This document shows, piece by piece, positions 1-10,153 of a DNA stretch of 64,000 nt. The translations under genes were made by a program, and so were the position numbers. Origin of the DNA: Bacillus mojavensis RO-H-1 = KCTC 3706 (GTDB taxonomy: Bacteria > Bacillota > Bacilli > Bacillales > Bacillaceae); NCBI RefSeq assembly GCF_000245335.1, contig NZ_JH600287.1, forward strand, positions 62,001 through 126,000. Direction: 5' to 3'. The notes below the pieces were generated by a model. The model ran no database searches. It was not told where the DNA came from and saw nothing but the letters and a program-made list of their open reading frames with translations. Positions within the stretch are counted from its first letter, which is position 1. Every line of letters starts with the position of its first letter.

Positions 1-332
1 AAGGGGACGAAAACCAGCTGAAGCAGGTTTTTATCAATATAATCAAAAATGGAATTGAAGCAATGCCAAAAGGCGGTGTCGTTACGATTTCCACTGCTAA
101 AACAGCTTCACACGTCGTAATAAGCGTAAAAGATGAAGGGAACGGCATGTCACAGGAAAAGCTTGAACAAATCGGAAAACCTTTTTATTCAACAAAGGAG
201 AAAGGCACAGGACTGGGGCTCGCGATTTGTTTGAGAATATTAAAGGAGCATAACGGGGAATTGAAGATTGAAAGTGAAGCTGGAAAAGGCAGCATCTTTC
301 AAGTTGTTCTGCCTTTAAAATCTGATAGCTGA
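1..332 (+). CDS. kinC: sporulation sensor histidine kinase KinC, C-terminal end (partial)
   Basis: Only the last ~109 codons are inside the window; the frame is open from base 3. They form the ATP-binding domain of a histidine kinase. Visible are the N box (NIIKNGIEAM), the G1 box (DEGNGM), the F box region (KPFYST) and the G2 box (GTGLGL). The assignment to KinC, a kinase feeding the Spo0A phosphorelay and linked to biofilm formation, rests on the neighbours: ykqA, ktrC and adeC follow kinC in B. subtilis. The sensor part and catalytic histidine lie outside the window. Another sporulation kinase cannot be excluded from this fragment alone. Confidence 0.85.
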   Translation, partial: GDENQLKQVFINIIKNGIEAMPKGGVVTISTAKTASHVVISVKDEGNGMSQEKLEQIGKPFYSTKEKGTGLGLAICLRILKEHNGELKIESEAGKGSIFQVVLPLKSDS

Positions 333-347
333 GAGGGGAAAAACAAG

Positions 348-1177
348 ATGAACTCGCTTCTGTTTGTATATGGGACCTTAAGGAAGCATGAAAAAAATCA
401 TCATCTGTTATCACAGTCGGCTTGTATCAGTGAGCAGGCACGGACAAAGGGATGTCTTTTTGATACGGCAGGCGAGGAACCTGCGGCCGTCTTAGAGGCT
501 GATGGCTATATTTGCGGTGAGATTTATGAAGCAGATGAATCATGTATACATAAGCTGGATCTTTTTTATCAAGGCTATTACAAGAAATCTGTACATGTAG
601 AAACTGATGCTGGAATTAAGAAAGCACTTGTGTATGATATGAAAAAAGATGATTGTGCTGACTTTGTGAAATAGGCAGCGGTGACTGGAAAGAACATCAG
701 ATGATCAGCAAATCTAAAGGTCCCGTGTACTATTTTGCCTACGGATCTTGTATGGACAATGCCCGTTTTCAAAAAGCAGGGGTTGATCATTATTTTCAAG
801 ATCCAATGGGAGGAGCTGTTTTAAAAGGGTATACAACCCGCTTTACGTTAAAAAGACAAGACGGCTCAAGAGCGGATATCACTGAAGACGGAGGCACGAC
901 AGAAGGGGTTTTGTATCGTCTTCCTTTTTCAGCTGTCGCCTATTTGTATAAAAGAGAAGGGGTTGAATCTCTTACCTATCGGCCGGCATTTGTAGACGTT
1001 GAAGCAGGGGGAAAGCTCTATACCGATTGTTTAACCTTTCTCGTCCTCCGAAAAGAAGCAGAAACAGCACCTCCTCAGCATTATCAAACCGAGATTGAAC
1101 GGGGAGCCGAGCTTTATTTGACCCCGGGCTTTACTGAACGGCTTAAGCAGCATATGAATTCGCTGCCAAAGGGTTGA
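348..1177 (+). pseudogene. ykqA: two-domain gamma-glutamylcyclotransferase-like protein YkqA, frameshifted
   Basis: Two GGCT-like domains in tandem: the first opens with FVYGTLRK, the second with YFAYGSCMDN, each carrying the YGT/YGS substrate loop of the fold. The first 108 codons end at a TAG. The rest continues in another frame to 1177. Adding one A to the AAA run at 669-671 restores one frame of about 276 codons, close to the 277 residues I recall for YkqA. The gene starts 13 bases after kinC stops, behind a GAGAGGGG ribosome site, and may be cotranscribed with it. The substrate is unknown. The break is probably a sequencing error (see findings). Confidence 0.8.
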
Positions 1178-1248
1178 TGAAATTAACACTGCTTCAAAAG
1201 AATATGATAAAATTTGATCAATATGATGTTAGGTAAAGGAGCACCACT

Positions 1249-1914
1249 ATGAAAAAAGAATTTGCGGTAATTGGACTCGGCCGTTTTGGTGGAAGTATTT
1301 GCAAAGCATTGAGCGAAGAGGGCGTCGAGGTCATGGCGATGGATATTGATGAAGATAAAGTCAACGAGTATGCCAAAATTGCATCACATGCCGTCATCGG
1401 AGATTCGACCGACGAATCTGTTCTGAAAAATTTAGGTTTGAGGAATTTTGACCACGTCATTGTTGCGATCGGTGAAAATATTCAGGCGAGTATATTAACA
1501 ACTCTGATCCTCAAAGAACTGGGTGTCAATACGATTACAGTTAAGGCTCAGAACGATTATCATGAAAAAGTGCTGTCTAAAATCGGAGCGGATCACATTG
1601 TCCACCCGGAACGAGATATGGCAAAAAGAATTGCGCATAATATCGTTTCCAACAATGTACTTGATTATTTGGAGCTGTCAGAAGAGCATAGTCTTGTCGA
1701 GATCGTAGCCAACAGCCGTCTTGCCGGAAACACTCTTCTCGATTTAGATATACGGGCGAAATACGGTATTAATATTGTAGCGATTAAAAGGGGCAAGGAA
1801 GTCATCGTGTCACCGCTTGCGACTGAAGTGATACACCAAGAAGATATTCTCATCGTCATTGGATCGGTTACGGATATTTCACGTTTTGAGAAAAGAGTTC
1901 TTCATACGAAATAG
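1249..1914 (+). CDS. ktrC: K+ uptake regulatory subunit KtrC (RCK domain)
   Basis: 221 residues, the normal length for KtrA/KtrC. The N-terminal RCK_N domain begins with the nucleotide-binding motif GLGRFGGS and has an acidic strand end (MAMDIDED). The C-terminal half is an RCK_C domain. In the family, an octameric cytoplasmic ring binds ATP/ADP and c-di-AMP and gates the membrane subunit KtrD, encoded elsewhere. Ribosome site AAAGGAG before ATG. It stands alone with its own terminator. No ydaO-type riboswitch leader is seen in front of it. Also known as ykqB. Confidence 0.93.
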   Translation: MKKEFAVIGLGRFGGSICKALSEEGVEVMAMDIDEDKVNEYAKIASHAVIGDSTDESVLKNLGLRNFDHVIVAIGENIQASILTTLILKELGVNTITVKAQNDYHEKVLSKIGADHIVHPERDMAKRIAHNIVSNNVLDYLELSEEHSLVEIVANSRLAGNTLLDLDIRAKYGINIVAIKRGKEVIVSPLATEVIHQEDILIVIGSVTDISRFEKRVLHTK

Positions 1915-1925
1915 AAGAAATATAA

Positions 1926-1948
1926 GCCGTCCTTAGGGGCGGTTTTTT
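1926..1948 (+). terminator. ktrC terminator
   Basis: The short stem CCGTCC/GGGCGG (one G-U pair) followed by TTTTTT lies 12 bases after the ktrC stop codon. Confidence 0.7.
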
Positions 1949-2070
1949 CATATTATCAGAATATAACAACTTTAATGAACTGAGTGCCAATTTATTAAAA
2001 TTTTATTGACTACGGATAAGCGTTCCGATAGCATATTGTACCATATAAATAAAAAAGAGGAGGGGGCCAT

Positions 2071-3804
2071 TTGAATAAAGAAGCGCTGGTCAAAAGGCTG
2101 AATGCTTCAGCCCGCAGACAAAAAGCTGACATCGTTATTAAGAACGGGAAAATTATGGACGTATATAATCATGAGTGGATTTATGAAGATATTGCGATAA
2201 CAGACGGAGTCATTGTAGGCCTCGGCCAGTATGAAGGTGAAGAAACCATTGATGCAGAGGGGCAAATCGTTGTGCCGGGATTTATCGATGGTCATGTACA
2301 TATTGAGTCATCAATGGTGACACCGATCGAGTTTGCCAAAGCCGTATTGCCGAATGGCGTGACGACCATTATTACCGATCCGCATGAAATAGCGAATGTG
2401 TCCGGTCATGAAGGAATCAAATTTATGATTGAACAGGCCCGCCAAACACCGCTGAATATCCATTTTATGCTTCCCTCCAGTGTGCCTGCCGCCAGCTTTG
2501 AGCGATCCGGTGCAGTACTCCGAGCGGCCGATTTGAAGCCATTTTACGAAGAAAAAGAGGTATTGGGTCTGGCTGAAGTGATGGATTATGTATCGGTTGA
2601 ACAGGGTGAAGCAGACATGGTTAATAAGCTATTTGATGCCCGGAGTGCCGGGAAACGGATTGATGGGCATTTAGCAGGCTTGTCAACTGATCTCATCAAT
2701 ATATACAGGACCGCTCTTGTCTTGACCGATCATGAGGTAACAACGAAGGAAGAAGCGCTTGATCGTATCAGAAGAGGGATGTATGTCATGATGCGAGAAG
2801 GGTCAGTGGCAAAAAACACATTGAAAGTGCTGCCGGCTGTTAATGAAAAGAATGCGCGCCGTTTCTTCTTCTGTACTGATGATAAACATGTAGATGATTT
2901 ATTGTCAGAGGGAAGTGTGAATCATCAGGTGAAAATGGCCATTCAAGCAGGCCTCGATCCGTTTTTGGCATACCAATTGGGAAGCTTGAATACAGCGGAA
3001 TGTTACGGACTAGATACAAAGGGAGCAATTGCTCCAGGATTTGACGCCGACCTGCTTTTTATTTCAGATGTGGAAAATGTCACTGTCACAAAGACGATGG
3101 TAAAAGGACAAACTGTTGCTGAAGATAATAAAGCAGTCGGTCAGGCACAAGTTCATACGCTAACACCAGACCCGGCACTGCTTGATTCCGTTAACCTTGC
3201 TGCTCCTCTTTCCGAACAGGATTTTCATATGCCAATTAATCCCCAGCAGCAGATGAATGTCATTCAAATCATACCAAATCAGCTTGAAACACGCCTTGTG
3301 AGTGTTCCGGCTCCAGAAGCACACATTTTTCAGCCTGACATTGAACTTGACTTGTTAAAGATTGCAGTCGTTGAACGGCATAAGGGATCAAAAGAAACGG
3401 GACTCGGTATTGTGAAAGGATTTGGTTTGAAAAGCGGAGCGATTGCAACAACCATTTCACACGATTCGCACAATATCATTGCTGTCGGGACAAATGACGC
3501 CGATATCGCAGCCGCAGTTAATAAGCTGCAGGAAATTGGCGGCGGATTAACAGTTATAAAAGATGGGGAAGAACTACACTCTGTTCCTCTGCCGATTGCG
3601 GGATTATTATCCGACCAATCTGCAGAATTGGTGAATCAAAGTTTAATGACGCTTCATGAAAAGCTCTCATTTATTGGTTTCAAAGACTGCTTTAACCCAT
3701 TTTTGACGCTTTCATTCTTGGCTTTGCCTGTCATTCCTGACATCAAAATGACGACAACAGGGTTGTTTGATGTAAAGTCATTTCAGCATATAGCACTGCA
3801 ATAA
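2071..3804 (+). CDS. adeC: adenine deaminase AdeC
   Basis: 577 residues, an amidohydrolase-superfamily enzyme converting adenine to hypoxanthine and ammonia in purine salvage. The metal-binding HVHIES motif sits near residue 75 after the strand VVPGFIDG. Further metal and catalytic sites include DPHE (about residue 107) and the histidine of DGHL (about 198). FCTDD lies in the C-terminal part of the barrel. Starts with TTG behind AGGAGGGGG. Length and ends agree with the family. A candidate -35 (TTGACT, 2006-2011) is seen upstream, but the matching -10 is unclear. Monocistronic, convergent with rnjA. Confidence 0.95.
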   Translation: MNKEALVKRLNASARRQKADIVIKNGKIMDVYNHEWIYEDIAITDGVIVGLGQYEGEETIDAEGQIVVPGFIDGHVHIESSMVTPIEFAKAVLPNGVTTIITDPHEIANVSGHEGIKFMIEQARQTPLNIHFMLPSSVPAASFERSGAVLRAADLKPFYEEKEVLGLAEVMDYVSVEQGEADMVNKLFDARSAGKRIDGHLAGLSTDLINIYRTALVLTDHEVTTKEEALDRIRRGMYVMMREGSVAKNTLKVLPAVNEKNARRFFFCTDDKHVDDLLSEGSVNHQVKMAIQAGLDPFLAYQLGSLNTAECYGLDTKGAIAPGFDADLLFISDVENVTVTKTMVKGQTVAEDNKAVGQAQVHTLTPDPALLDSVNLAAPLSEQDFHMPINPQQQMNVIQIIPNQLETRLVSVPAPEAHIFQPDIELDLLKIAVVERHKGSKETGLGIVKGFGLKSGAIATTISHDSHNIIAVGTNDADIAAAVNKLQEIGGGLTVIKDGEELHSVPLPIAGLLSDQSAELVNQSLMTLHEKLSFIGFKDCFNPFLTLSFLALPVIPDIKMTTTGLFDVKSFQHIALQ

Positions 3805-3808
3805 AAAA

Positions 3809-3832
3809 GATGCACTCCTAAGTGAGTGCATC
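3809..3832. terminator. bidirectional terminator between adeC and rnjA
   Basis: Perfect stem GATGCACTC/GAGTGCATC with an A run on the left and a T run on the right. It can stop both the plus-strand adeC transcript and the minus-strand rpoY-rnjA transcript. Confidence 0.92.
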
Positions 3833-3837
3833 TTTTT

Positions 3838-5505
3838 TTAAACCTCCATAATGATCGGAAGGATCATTGGGCGGCGTTTCGTTTTTTCATATAAGAACGG
3901 AGCAAGCGTATCCGTAATCTCATTTTTGATTTCTGACCATTGAGTGGTTTTTCGTTCCATGACTTTTTGTAAGTGGTTTGAAATGAGCTCTTGGGCGTCA
4001 TTGATCAAATCGCCCGATTCTCTCATGTAAACAAACCCTCTGGAAATCAAGTCAGGGCCCGCTGAAATCTTAAAGTCATCCATATCTATGCTGACAACGA
4101 CGATCACAAGACCTTCTTCAGAAAGAATTCTGCGGTCGCGAAGCACGATATTTCCAATATCACCGATACCGCTACCGTCGATGTATACTGAACCGGATGG
4201 AATTTTACCGGCAACTGAAGCTTCATCGCCTTTAAGCGCCAATACTTCACCATTATCCATGATAAAGCAGTTTTCTTCAGGGATGCCGCAATCTGTTGCA
4301 AGCTTGACATGCATCTTTTGCATTCTGTACTCACCGTGAATCGGCATGAAGAATTTTGGCTTGATTAAACGCAGCATCAGCTTTTGTTCTTCCTGTCCGC
4401 CGTGGCCTGATGTATGGATATCATTAAGAGGTCCGTGAATAACCTCTGCCCCCGCACGATACAATTGGTTAATTGTGCGGCTCACGCTGATTGTGTTGCC
4501 TGGGATAGGGGATGAAGAAAATACGACTGTATCTCCAGGATTGATTGAAATCTGCCGGTGTGTGCCGTTTGCAATTCTGGATAAAGCCGCCATCGGTTCC
4601 CCTTGGCTTCCTGTACACAGGATCGTTACTTTATTGGCAGGGATGCGATTGATTTCATTATGTTCAATAAACGTATTTTTAGGACAGTTAATATAGCCGA
4701 GAGTTTGTCCGATTTCGATAGCCGATTCCATACTGCGTCCAAATACGGCAACTTTTCTTCCATTTAATACAGCAGCCTCAATTACCTGCTGCAAGCGGTG
4801 AATATTCGACGCAAATGTAGCGAAGATAACTCGGCCGTCCACCTTGCGGAAAATGTCATGAATGCTTTCTCCGACACGGCGTTCAGACATAGTGAACTCA
4901 GGGTTTTCACTGTTTGTGCTGTCTGAAAGGAGACACAGAACGCCTTCTTTGCCGATTTCGGCCATTTTCGTTAAGTTTGCCGGTTCGCCGACTGGAGTAA
5001 AGTCGAATTTGAAATCTCCAGTATGTACGATGTTTCCGGGCGGCGTTTTTACAACAATACCGTAGGAATCCGGAATACTGTGTGTTGTTCTAAAGAATGA
5101 CACAGCCGTTTTGCGAAATTTTACGATATCATCCTCACCGATGATGTTAAGCTTGGTCTGTCTTAATAATCCATGCTCTTCAAGTTTATTCCGAAGTAAG
5201 CCGATCGCGAGTTTACCGCCGTAAACGGGAATATTGACTTGTCTAAGCAGGTACGGGATGCCGCCGATGTGGTCTTCGTGCCCGTGCGTAATAAAAAGCC
5301 CTTTAATTTTATCTTCGTTTTTGACTAAATACGTGTAATCGGGAATGACGTAATCAATACCGAGCAGTTCGTCCTCGGGAAACTTAATCCCCGCATCAAT
5401 CAGCACAATTTCATCCTGAAACTGCACCGCATACGTATTTTTACCGATTTCGCCCAGTCCTCCGAGGGCGAAAACAGCAGTCTGATCATTTTTTACAAAT
5501 TTCAT
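3838..5505 (-). CDS. rnjA: ribonuclease J1
   Basis: 555 residues from the chosen ATG (MKFVKN). The metallo-beta-lactamase motif HGHEDHIGG near residue 74 binds two zinc ions. The beta-CASP region and the C-terminal domain follow, and GHGGQEEQ and MPIHGEY are typical of RNase J. It is a 5'-to-3' exonuclease and endonuclease of mRNA decay and rRNA maturation in the cytoplasm. An in-frame ATG three codons earlier overlaps the rpoY stop (ATGA); I prefer the inner start, which gives the length I recall for RnjA. Cotranscribed with rpoY. Formerly ykqC. Confidence 0.96.
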   Translation of the reverse strand: MKFVKNDQTAVFALGGLGEIGKNTYAVQFQDEIVLIDAGIKFPEDELLGIDYVIPDYTYLVKNEDKIKGLFITHGHEDHIGGIPYLLRQVNIPVYGGKLAIGLLRNKLEEHGLLRQTKLNIIGEDDIVKFRKTAVSFFRTTHSIPDSYGIVVKTPPGNIVHTGDFKFDFTPVGEPANLTKMAEIGKEGVLCLLSDSTNSENPEFTMSERRVGESIHDIFRKVDGRVIFATFASNIHRLQQVIEAAVLNGRKVAVFGRSMESAIEIGQTLGYINCPKNTFIEHNEINRIPANKVTILCTGSQGEPMAALSRIANGTHRQISINPGDTVVFSSSPIPGNTISVSRTINQLYRAGAEVIHGPLNDIHTSGHGGQEEQKLMLRLIKPKFFMPIHGEYRMQKMHVKLATDCGIPEENCFIMDNGEVLALKGDEASVAGKIPSGSVYIDGSGIGDIGNIVLRDRRILSEEGLVIVVVSIDMDDFKISAGPDLISRGFVYMRESGDLINDAQELISNHLQKVMERKTTQWSEIKNEITDTLAPFLYEKTKRRPMILPIIMEV

Positions 5506-5510
5506 ACCGC

Positions 5511-5720
5511 TCATAACTCCAATACTTTAAAATTTTCACTCTGTTGTTCATATTCTAAAAAAGCACCGTCAACAGGTGTGATAAATTCAATATTAAATTT
5601 CTTGTCTTTCAGTTTTGTTCTGACGTCACGCTCTGATACGCCTTCAATATAAAGTGAATCTGTTTTTTCCCGAACAGGTACTTCCTCAGCTTTTTTTTGA
5701 TAAAATACCTTATAAATCAT
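5511..5720 (-). CDS. rpoY: RNA polymerase epsilon subunit RpoY
   Basis: 69 residues beginning [15 protein letters not shown], the normal size and start of the small accessory epsilon subunit of Firmicute RNA polymerase (formerly ykzG, DUF1447). It is first in a two-gene minus-strand operon with rnjA, a conserved pairing of transcription and RNA decay. The ribosome site AAGGAGAG precedes ATG. The role of the subunit is only partly known; protection of RNA polymerase from phage proteins or DNA-bound stalls has been proposed. Confidence 0.95.
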   Translation of the reverse strand: MIYKVFYQKKAEEVPVREKTDSLYIEGVSERDVRTKLKDKKFNIEFITPVDGAFLEYEQQSENFKVLEL

Positions 5721-5764
5721 CCAAATCTCTCCTTAAATGCCGTATGTTAGACTCGCCTTACTCT

Positions 5765-5770
5765 ATTATA
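5765..5770 (-). promoter_or_regulatory. -10 box of the rpoY-rnjA promoter
   Basis: Consensus TATAAT on the minus strand, about 45 bases before rpoY. No strong -35 box is visible at the usual distance. Confidence 0.5.
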
Positions 5771-5838
5771 TTCGAAAACGGAATATAAGGAAAGTCTTGA
5801 GCAAAATAAGGACCTTTGAAAAAGTGACAGATCCCTTA

Positions 5839-5910
5839 TCAGGCAATGACTTTCCTGCGGAGCATTCCGTTCCATTGTCTTCTGAGCTTCTTTTTTAATT
5901 TCCTAAGCAT
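5839..5910 (-). CDS. candidate 23-residue basic peptide
   Basis: ATG follows a near-perfect ribosome site (GAAGGAGGG, 9 bases before ATG) and opens a 23-codon frame ending in TGA. The peptide starts MLRKLKKKLRRQW and ends MLRRKVIA. Eleven of 23 residues are Lys or Arg, with no acidic residue. It lies upstream of rpoY on the same strand, with the rpoY -10 box between them. No relative recognised. It could be a real small protein or a leader peptide; only the strong ribosome site and composition support it. Confidence 0.45.
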   Translation of the reverse strand: MLRKLKKKLRRQWNGMLRRKVIA

Positions 5911-5952
5911 AACGCAGGTCCCTCCTTCAATTGTTACTTGTCCAAGGTTGTT

Positions 5953-5969
5953 GTATACAAATAGTATAC
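5953..5969. promoter_or_regulatory. inverted repeat, possible operator
   Basis: GTATAC-N5-GTATAC, a 17-base symmetric element in the divergent region between ykrA and the small minus-strand frame. Read on the minus strand it contains TATACT, which could serve as a -10 for that small gene. I cannot assign a regulator. Confidence 0.35.
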
Positions 5970-6033
5970 GGAGTTTAGCACGGACTTTTCGTGGATATTA
6001 ATGGAATTTTATTTAGTTTTTGAGGGAAATGGT

Positions 6034-6061
6034 TTGCTGAACCGGAATCTTTTTGTATGAT
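6034..6061 (+). promoter_or_regulatory. candidate promoter of ykrA
   Basis: TTGCTG and TATGAT separated by 16 bases, about 40 bases before the ykrA start. It fits a vegetative sigma-A promoter moderately well. Confidence 0.45.
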
Positions 6062-6102
6062 GAGTGTGGGAATTGCAGATTAAGACATAAAGGGGAATAA
6101 CG

Positions 6103-6876
6103 ATGGACTCAAAATTAATCTTTTTCGATATTGACGGCACGATATATGATCATGACAAAAAAATACCGGAAAGTACAAGAAAAGCGGTAGCAGAGCTTCA
6201 GCGGCAGGGACACCATGTGTTTATCGCCAGCGGGCGGTCCCCGTTTCTGGTGAAACCGATTTTAGAGGAGTTAGGCATTCACTCATTTATCTCCTACAAT
6301 GGTCAGTATGTCGTCTTTGAAAAAGAAGTGATTTATAAGAATCCGCTGCCTGAAGAGGCTATCAGAAGATTGTTAAAGCAGGCGGGAGAAGGAAGCCACC
6401 CGGTTGTGTTTATGGCTGAAGATACAATGAAAGCAACTGTTGCAGACCATCCTCATGTCTTGGAGGGAATCGGCAGCCTGAAGACCGACTATCCTGAAAC
6501 CGATGACCTCTTCTATGAAGGAAAAGAAATTTTTCAGCTTCTGTTGTTTTGCCAGGATGAAGAAGAAAAAGTTTATGCGGCTTTTCCTGAATTCGATCTT
6601 GTGCGCTGGCATGAGCTTTCAACTGATGTTCTGCCGCGCGGCGGATCAAAGGCAGAGGGGATTAAAAAAGTAATCGAGCGTCTTCCGTTTGATATCAGCG
6701 ATACATATGCCTTCGGCGACGGATTAAATGATCTGCAAATGATTCAGTTTGTCGGAACAGGCGTTGCCATGGGGAATGCCGTTCCTGAATTAAAAGAAGT
6801 TGCGGATTTTGTAACAAAGCCTGTAGACGAGGATGGAATTGCTCATGCTGTCAAAGAATTAGGCCTGCTAAAATAA
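6103..6876 (+). CDS. ykrA: HAD superfamily (Cof-type) phosphatase YkrA
   Basis: 257 residues. HAD motif I is FFDIDGTIYD near the N-terminus (nucleophile Asp and second Asp visible), motif II is the Ser of IASGRS, and motif III/IV is the late GDGLNDLQM. The C2-type cap between motifs II and III marks the Cof family, which dephosphorylates sugar phosphates or cofactors. The exact substrate of YkrA is not known from sequence. Single gene with its own terminator, convergent with def. Confidence 0.9.
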   Translation: MDSKLIFFDIDGTIYDHDKKIPESTRKAVAELQRQGHHVFIASGRSPFLVKPILEELGIHSFISYNGQYVVFEKEVIYKNPLPEEAIRRLLKQAGEGSHPVVFMAEDTMKATVADHPHVLEGIGSLKTDYPETDDLFYEGKEIFQLLLFCQDEEEKVYAAFPEFDLVRWHELSTDVLPRGGSKAEGIKKVIERLPFDISDTYAFGDGLNDLQMIQFVGTGVAMGNAVPELKEVADFVTKPVDEDGIAHAVKELGLLK

Positions 6877-6880
6877 AAAA

Positions 6881-6907
6881 GCGGCTGGCACTTAGAGTGT
6901 CAGCCGC
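6881..6907. terminator. bidirectional terminator between ykrA and def
   Basis: Long stem GCGGCTG-G-CACT/AGTG-T-CAGCCGC, starting four bases after the ykrA stop and ten bases beyond the def stop, with A-rich and T-rich flanks. Confidence 0.85.
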
Positions 6908-6917
6908 ATATTTTCTT

Positions 6918-7472
6918 TTAGCGGTCAATCGCAATCGCATTTTCAGGTTCATTAAAAGGATTTTCTTTATTGATATGATCATAAAACATAACGCCATTTA
7001 AATGGTCGATTTCATGCTGAAATACAATCGCCGGAAATCCTTTTAAACGAATATCAATTTGTTCACCCTCCAGTGTTGTTCCTTTCACTCTGATACGAGC
7101 ATAGCGCGGAACAAAGCCGGGAATTGCCTCATCAACTGACAGGCAGCCTTCACCGCTTGTTAAGTAGCTTCTTTCAACGGAATGGCTGACGATCTTTGGA
7201 TTAAACAATGCATAGCTGTATAACTTCCCGGAAGCATCTTCTGTATGGACTGCGATCATCCGTTTATTAATATTAATTTGAGGAGCCGCGAGTCCCACGC
7301 CGGGACGCAGCTTATATGTTTCAGCTAATTCCGGATTTTGGCTGTTTTTTACGAATTCAATCATATCTGCCAGCTGCTGTTTTTCTTCTTCTGTGGCAGG
7401 CAGCCCGACAGGCTCTGCTGTCACTCTTAGGGCAGGGTGGCCGTCGCGCACGATGTTTTCCATAGTAATCAA
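6918..7472 (-). CDS. defB: peptide deformylase (DefB type)
   Basis: 184 residues. All three deformylase motifs are present: GVGLAAPQI, EGCLS (metal-binding Cys) and QHEIDHLNG (HExxH metal and catalytic residues). The enzyme removes the formyl group from the initiator methionine of new proteins. The length and extended N-terminus fit the class II deformylase YkrB, the main deformylase of B. subtilis. A second gene (def) elsewhere usually exists. Monocistronic on the minus strand. Confidence 0.94.
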   Translation of the reverse strand: MITMENIVRDGHPALRVTAEPVGLPATEEEKQQLADMIEFVKNSQNPELAETYKLRPGVGLAAPQININKRMIAVHTEDASGKLYSYALFNPKIVSHSVERSYLTSGEGCLSVDEAIPGFVPRYARIRVKGTTLEGEQIDIRLKGFPAIVFQHEIDHLNGVMFYDHINKENPFNEPENAIAIDR

Positions 7473-7541
7473 GAAACTTCACTCCTAAAGCTTAATATGT
7501 AAATTATATCGGATTTCTTCGTAAAGGTGCAACGAAACAAA

Positions 7542-7565
7542 TGACCAGCCGTAAATGGCTGGTCA
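7542..7565 (-). terminator. terminator behind the YjcZ-family gene
   Basis: Perfect stem TGACCAGCC/GGCTGGTCA 20 bases beyond the stop of the small minus-strand gene, followed on that strand by TTTGTTT. It separates that gene from defB. Confidence 0.75.
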
Positions 7566-7584
7566 GTGTTTTACTGTGTAATGA

Positions 7585-7737
7585 TTAACAGCCTCCGCCT
7601 AAATAAGCAGCTCCGACAATGATTAACAGAATGAATAAAACAACAATTAACGCAAATGTGCGGCCATATCCTGCTCCGCCATATCCGTAACCATAACTGC
7701 AGCAGCCTCCGCCGTAACCATATCCATAACCGTACAT
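7585..7737 (-). CDS. YjcZ-family small Gly/Tyr-rich membrane protein
   Basis: 50 residues. An N-terminal Gly/Tyr/Cys-rich part ([14 protein letters not shown]) is followed by one hydrophobic segment ([19 protein letters not shown]) and a GGGC end. This is the pattern of the YjcZ/YczN family of small sporulation-related membrane proteins. Two ATG codons are possible. The inner one lies 8 bases after AGGAGG; the outer one only 2 bases after it, so I chose the inner. The function is unknown. It is the last gene before defB on the minus strand. Confidence 0.8.
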   Translation of the reverse strand: MYGYGYGYGGGCCSYGYGYGGAGYGRTFALIVVLFILLIIVGAAYLGGGC

Positions 7738-7955
7738 GAACATAACCTCCTCTTTTAATTACGCCAGAGCCTTGTAGTAGGCATAGCGTCTACAATAACC
7801 TATGTAAAAACAAAAAAGTTGTATGGTCATCTGTCCTGATTTTTCACGATTTAGATTTGATTTTTTGTTCAACAAACCATGAGATAACCATCTGGCTATT
7901 GTCAAATATCTTTATGGATTCTATAGTAGAAAATGTCAAGATTGGGGGATTTAAC

Positions 7956-8627
7956 GTGAAAGACAGAATAAAACGGCGACACGGTGTGAAAATCGGAGCC
8001 TTTTGCGCTTTGAGTTTACTTTTAACCGGGTGTGTGGGACAGGATCCGCTGGACTCACTTCATGACTCATTAGAAAAAGTCGCTGATCTAGAAAAGCCGT
8101 TTCAAGAAGAACAGAAAACGCTCGAGGAATTAGAGAAAAAAGAACATGCTCTCTACAATGATGTCATCAAGCTTAATATGGATGATTATAAAAAAATCGT
8201 TTCTTTATCAAATGAAGCGCTAGAGAATGTAAATAAACGTGAAGAACATCTGAAGCTTGAAAATGAGAGCATCGAGAAATCCGAATCAGAATTTGAGGAA
8301 GCAAAAAAATCCGCTGAAACTATTAAGGATAGACACATAAAGAAAAAGGCTGAGACTGCGGCAGATCATATGGAAAAAAGATATGCAGCATACAGCTCTA
8401 TGTCTGAAGAATATGAAAAAGCCATTAAACTTGATAAAGAACTGTATAAGCTTCTGAAAGACAAAGACTTGACGCTGGATAAGCTTGAACAGCAGATCGA
8501 AAAAGCAAATGCTTCTTATAAAAAAGTCCTTAAACAAAGCGGAGAATTTGATGTGCAAACGGAGAAATATAATAAAGCCCGCGAAGATTTATATGACGCC
8601 GCAGGCTATCACATAAAAAAGAGCTGA
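7956..8627 (+). CDS. ykyA: lipoprotein YkyA
   Basis: 223 residues from a GTG start. A lipoprotein signal peptide ends in the lipobox LLTGC near residue 26, so the mature protein should be anchored outside the membrane. The rest is very rich in Glu and Lys and predicted alpha-helical or coiled coil. It belongs to the YkyA family (DUF of putative cell-wall binding lipoproteins). No catalytic motif is visible. It lies directly before the pdh operon but has its own terminator, so coupling to pdh is not suggested. Confidence 0.87.
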   Translation: MKDRIKRRHGVKIGAFCALSLLLTGCVGQDPLDSLHDSLEKVADLEKPFQEEQKTLEELEKKEHALYNDVIKLNMDDYKKIVSLSNEALENVNKREEHLKLENESIEKSESEFEEAKKSAETIKDRHIKKKAETAADHMEKRYAAYSSMSEEYEKAIKLDKELYKLLKDKDLTLDKLEQQIEKANASYKKVLKQSGEFDVQTEKYNKAREDLYDAAGYHIKKS

Positions 8628-8642
8628 CAATGATCAGCTCTT
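8619..8642 (+). terminator. ykyA terminator
   Basis: Stem AAGAGCTGA/TCAGCTCTT followed by TTTTTT; it overlaps the ykyA stop codon. Confidence 0.88.
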
Positions 8643-8787
8643 TTTTTAAATTCTATTCAAAATTTAAATTTCTATTGTAGTACAGTGTGATAGGTTATAC
8701 TAGTACAGTTTGAGGTGCAGGTTGCATCTGTTTTTTTATAGAAAATGTAAAGCGAATACATTTATTGAAAATCAGCGATGAAAACGA

Positions 8788-8817
8788 TTGACGGTTCTTC
8801 TTTATATGGTGTAAACT
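8788..8817 (+). promoter_or_regulatory. candidate pdhA promoter
   Basis: TTGACG and TAAACT spaced by 18 bases, about 220 bases before pdhA. This would give a long untranslated leader. The 407-base gap between ykyA and pdhA holds no other gene I can support. Confidence 0.45.
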
Positions 8818-8955
8818 AATTCATGTTAAGCGGTGTTGTATTAGTTTTTTACAACTTCGAAATAATACAGTTCAAAGCAGAGTGTAACTATCCTACATAA
8901 ATGGTTTCGGCAAACTGGGGATCGGCTAAAATATATACGACTTACTGCTGATACT

Positions 8956-8969
8956 TTAGGGTACCCTAA
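8956..8969. promoter_or_regulatory. perfect 14-base palindrome in the pdhA leader
   Basis: TTAGGGTACCCTAA, 65 bases before the pdhA start. It could be an operator or a small RNA stem in the leader. No regulator can be named from the sequence. Confidence 0.4.
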
Positions 8970-9028
8970 GTTTGTATGTATAAAAGGAATGCACGTCTAA
9001 TGACTGTTTAAAAGAAAGGAAGAGGTGA

Positions 9029-10150
<1,122 letters not shown>

Positions 10151-10153
10151 GCC

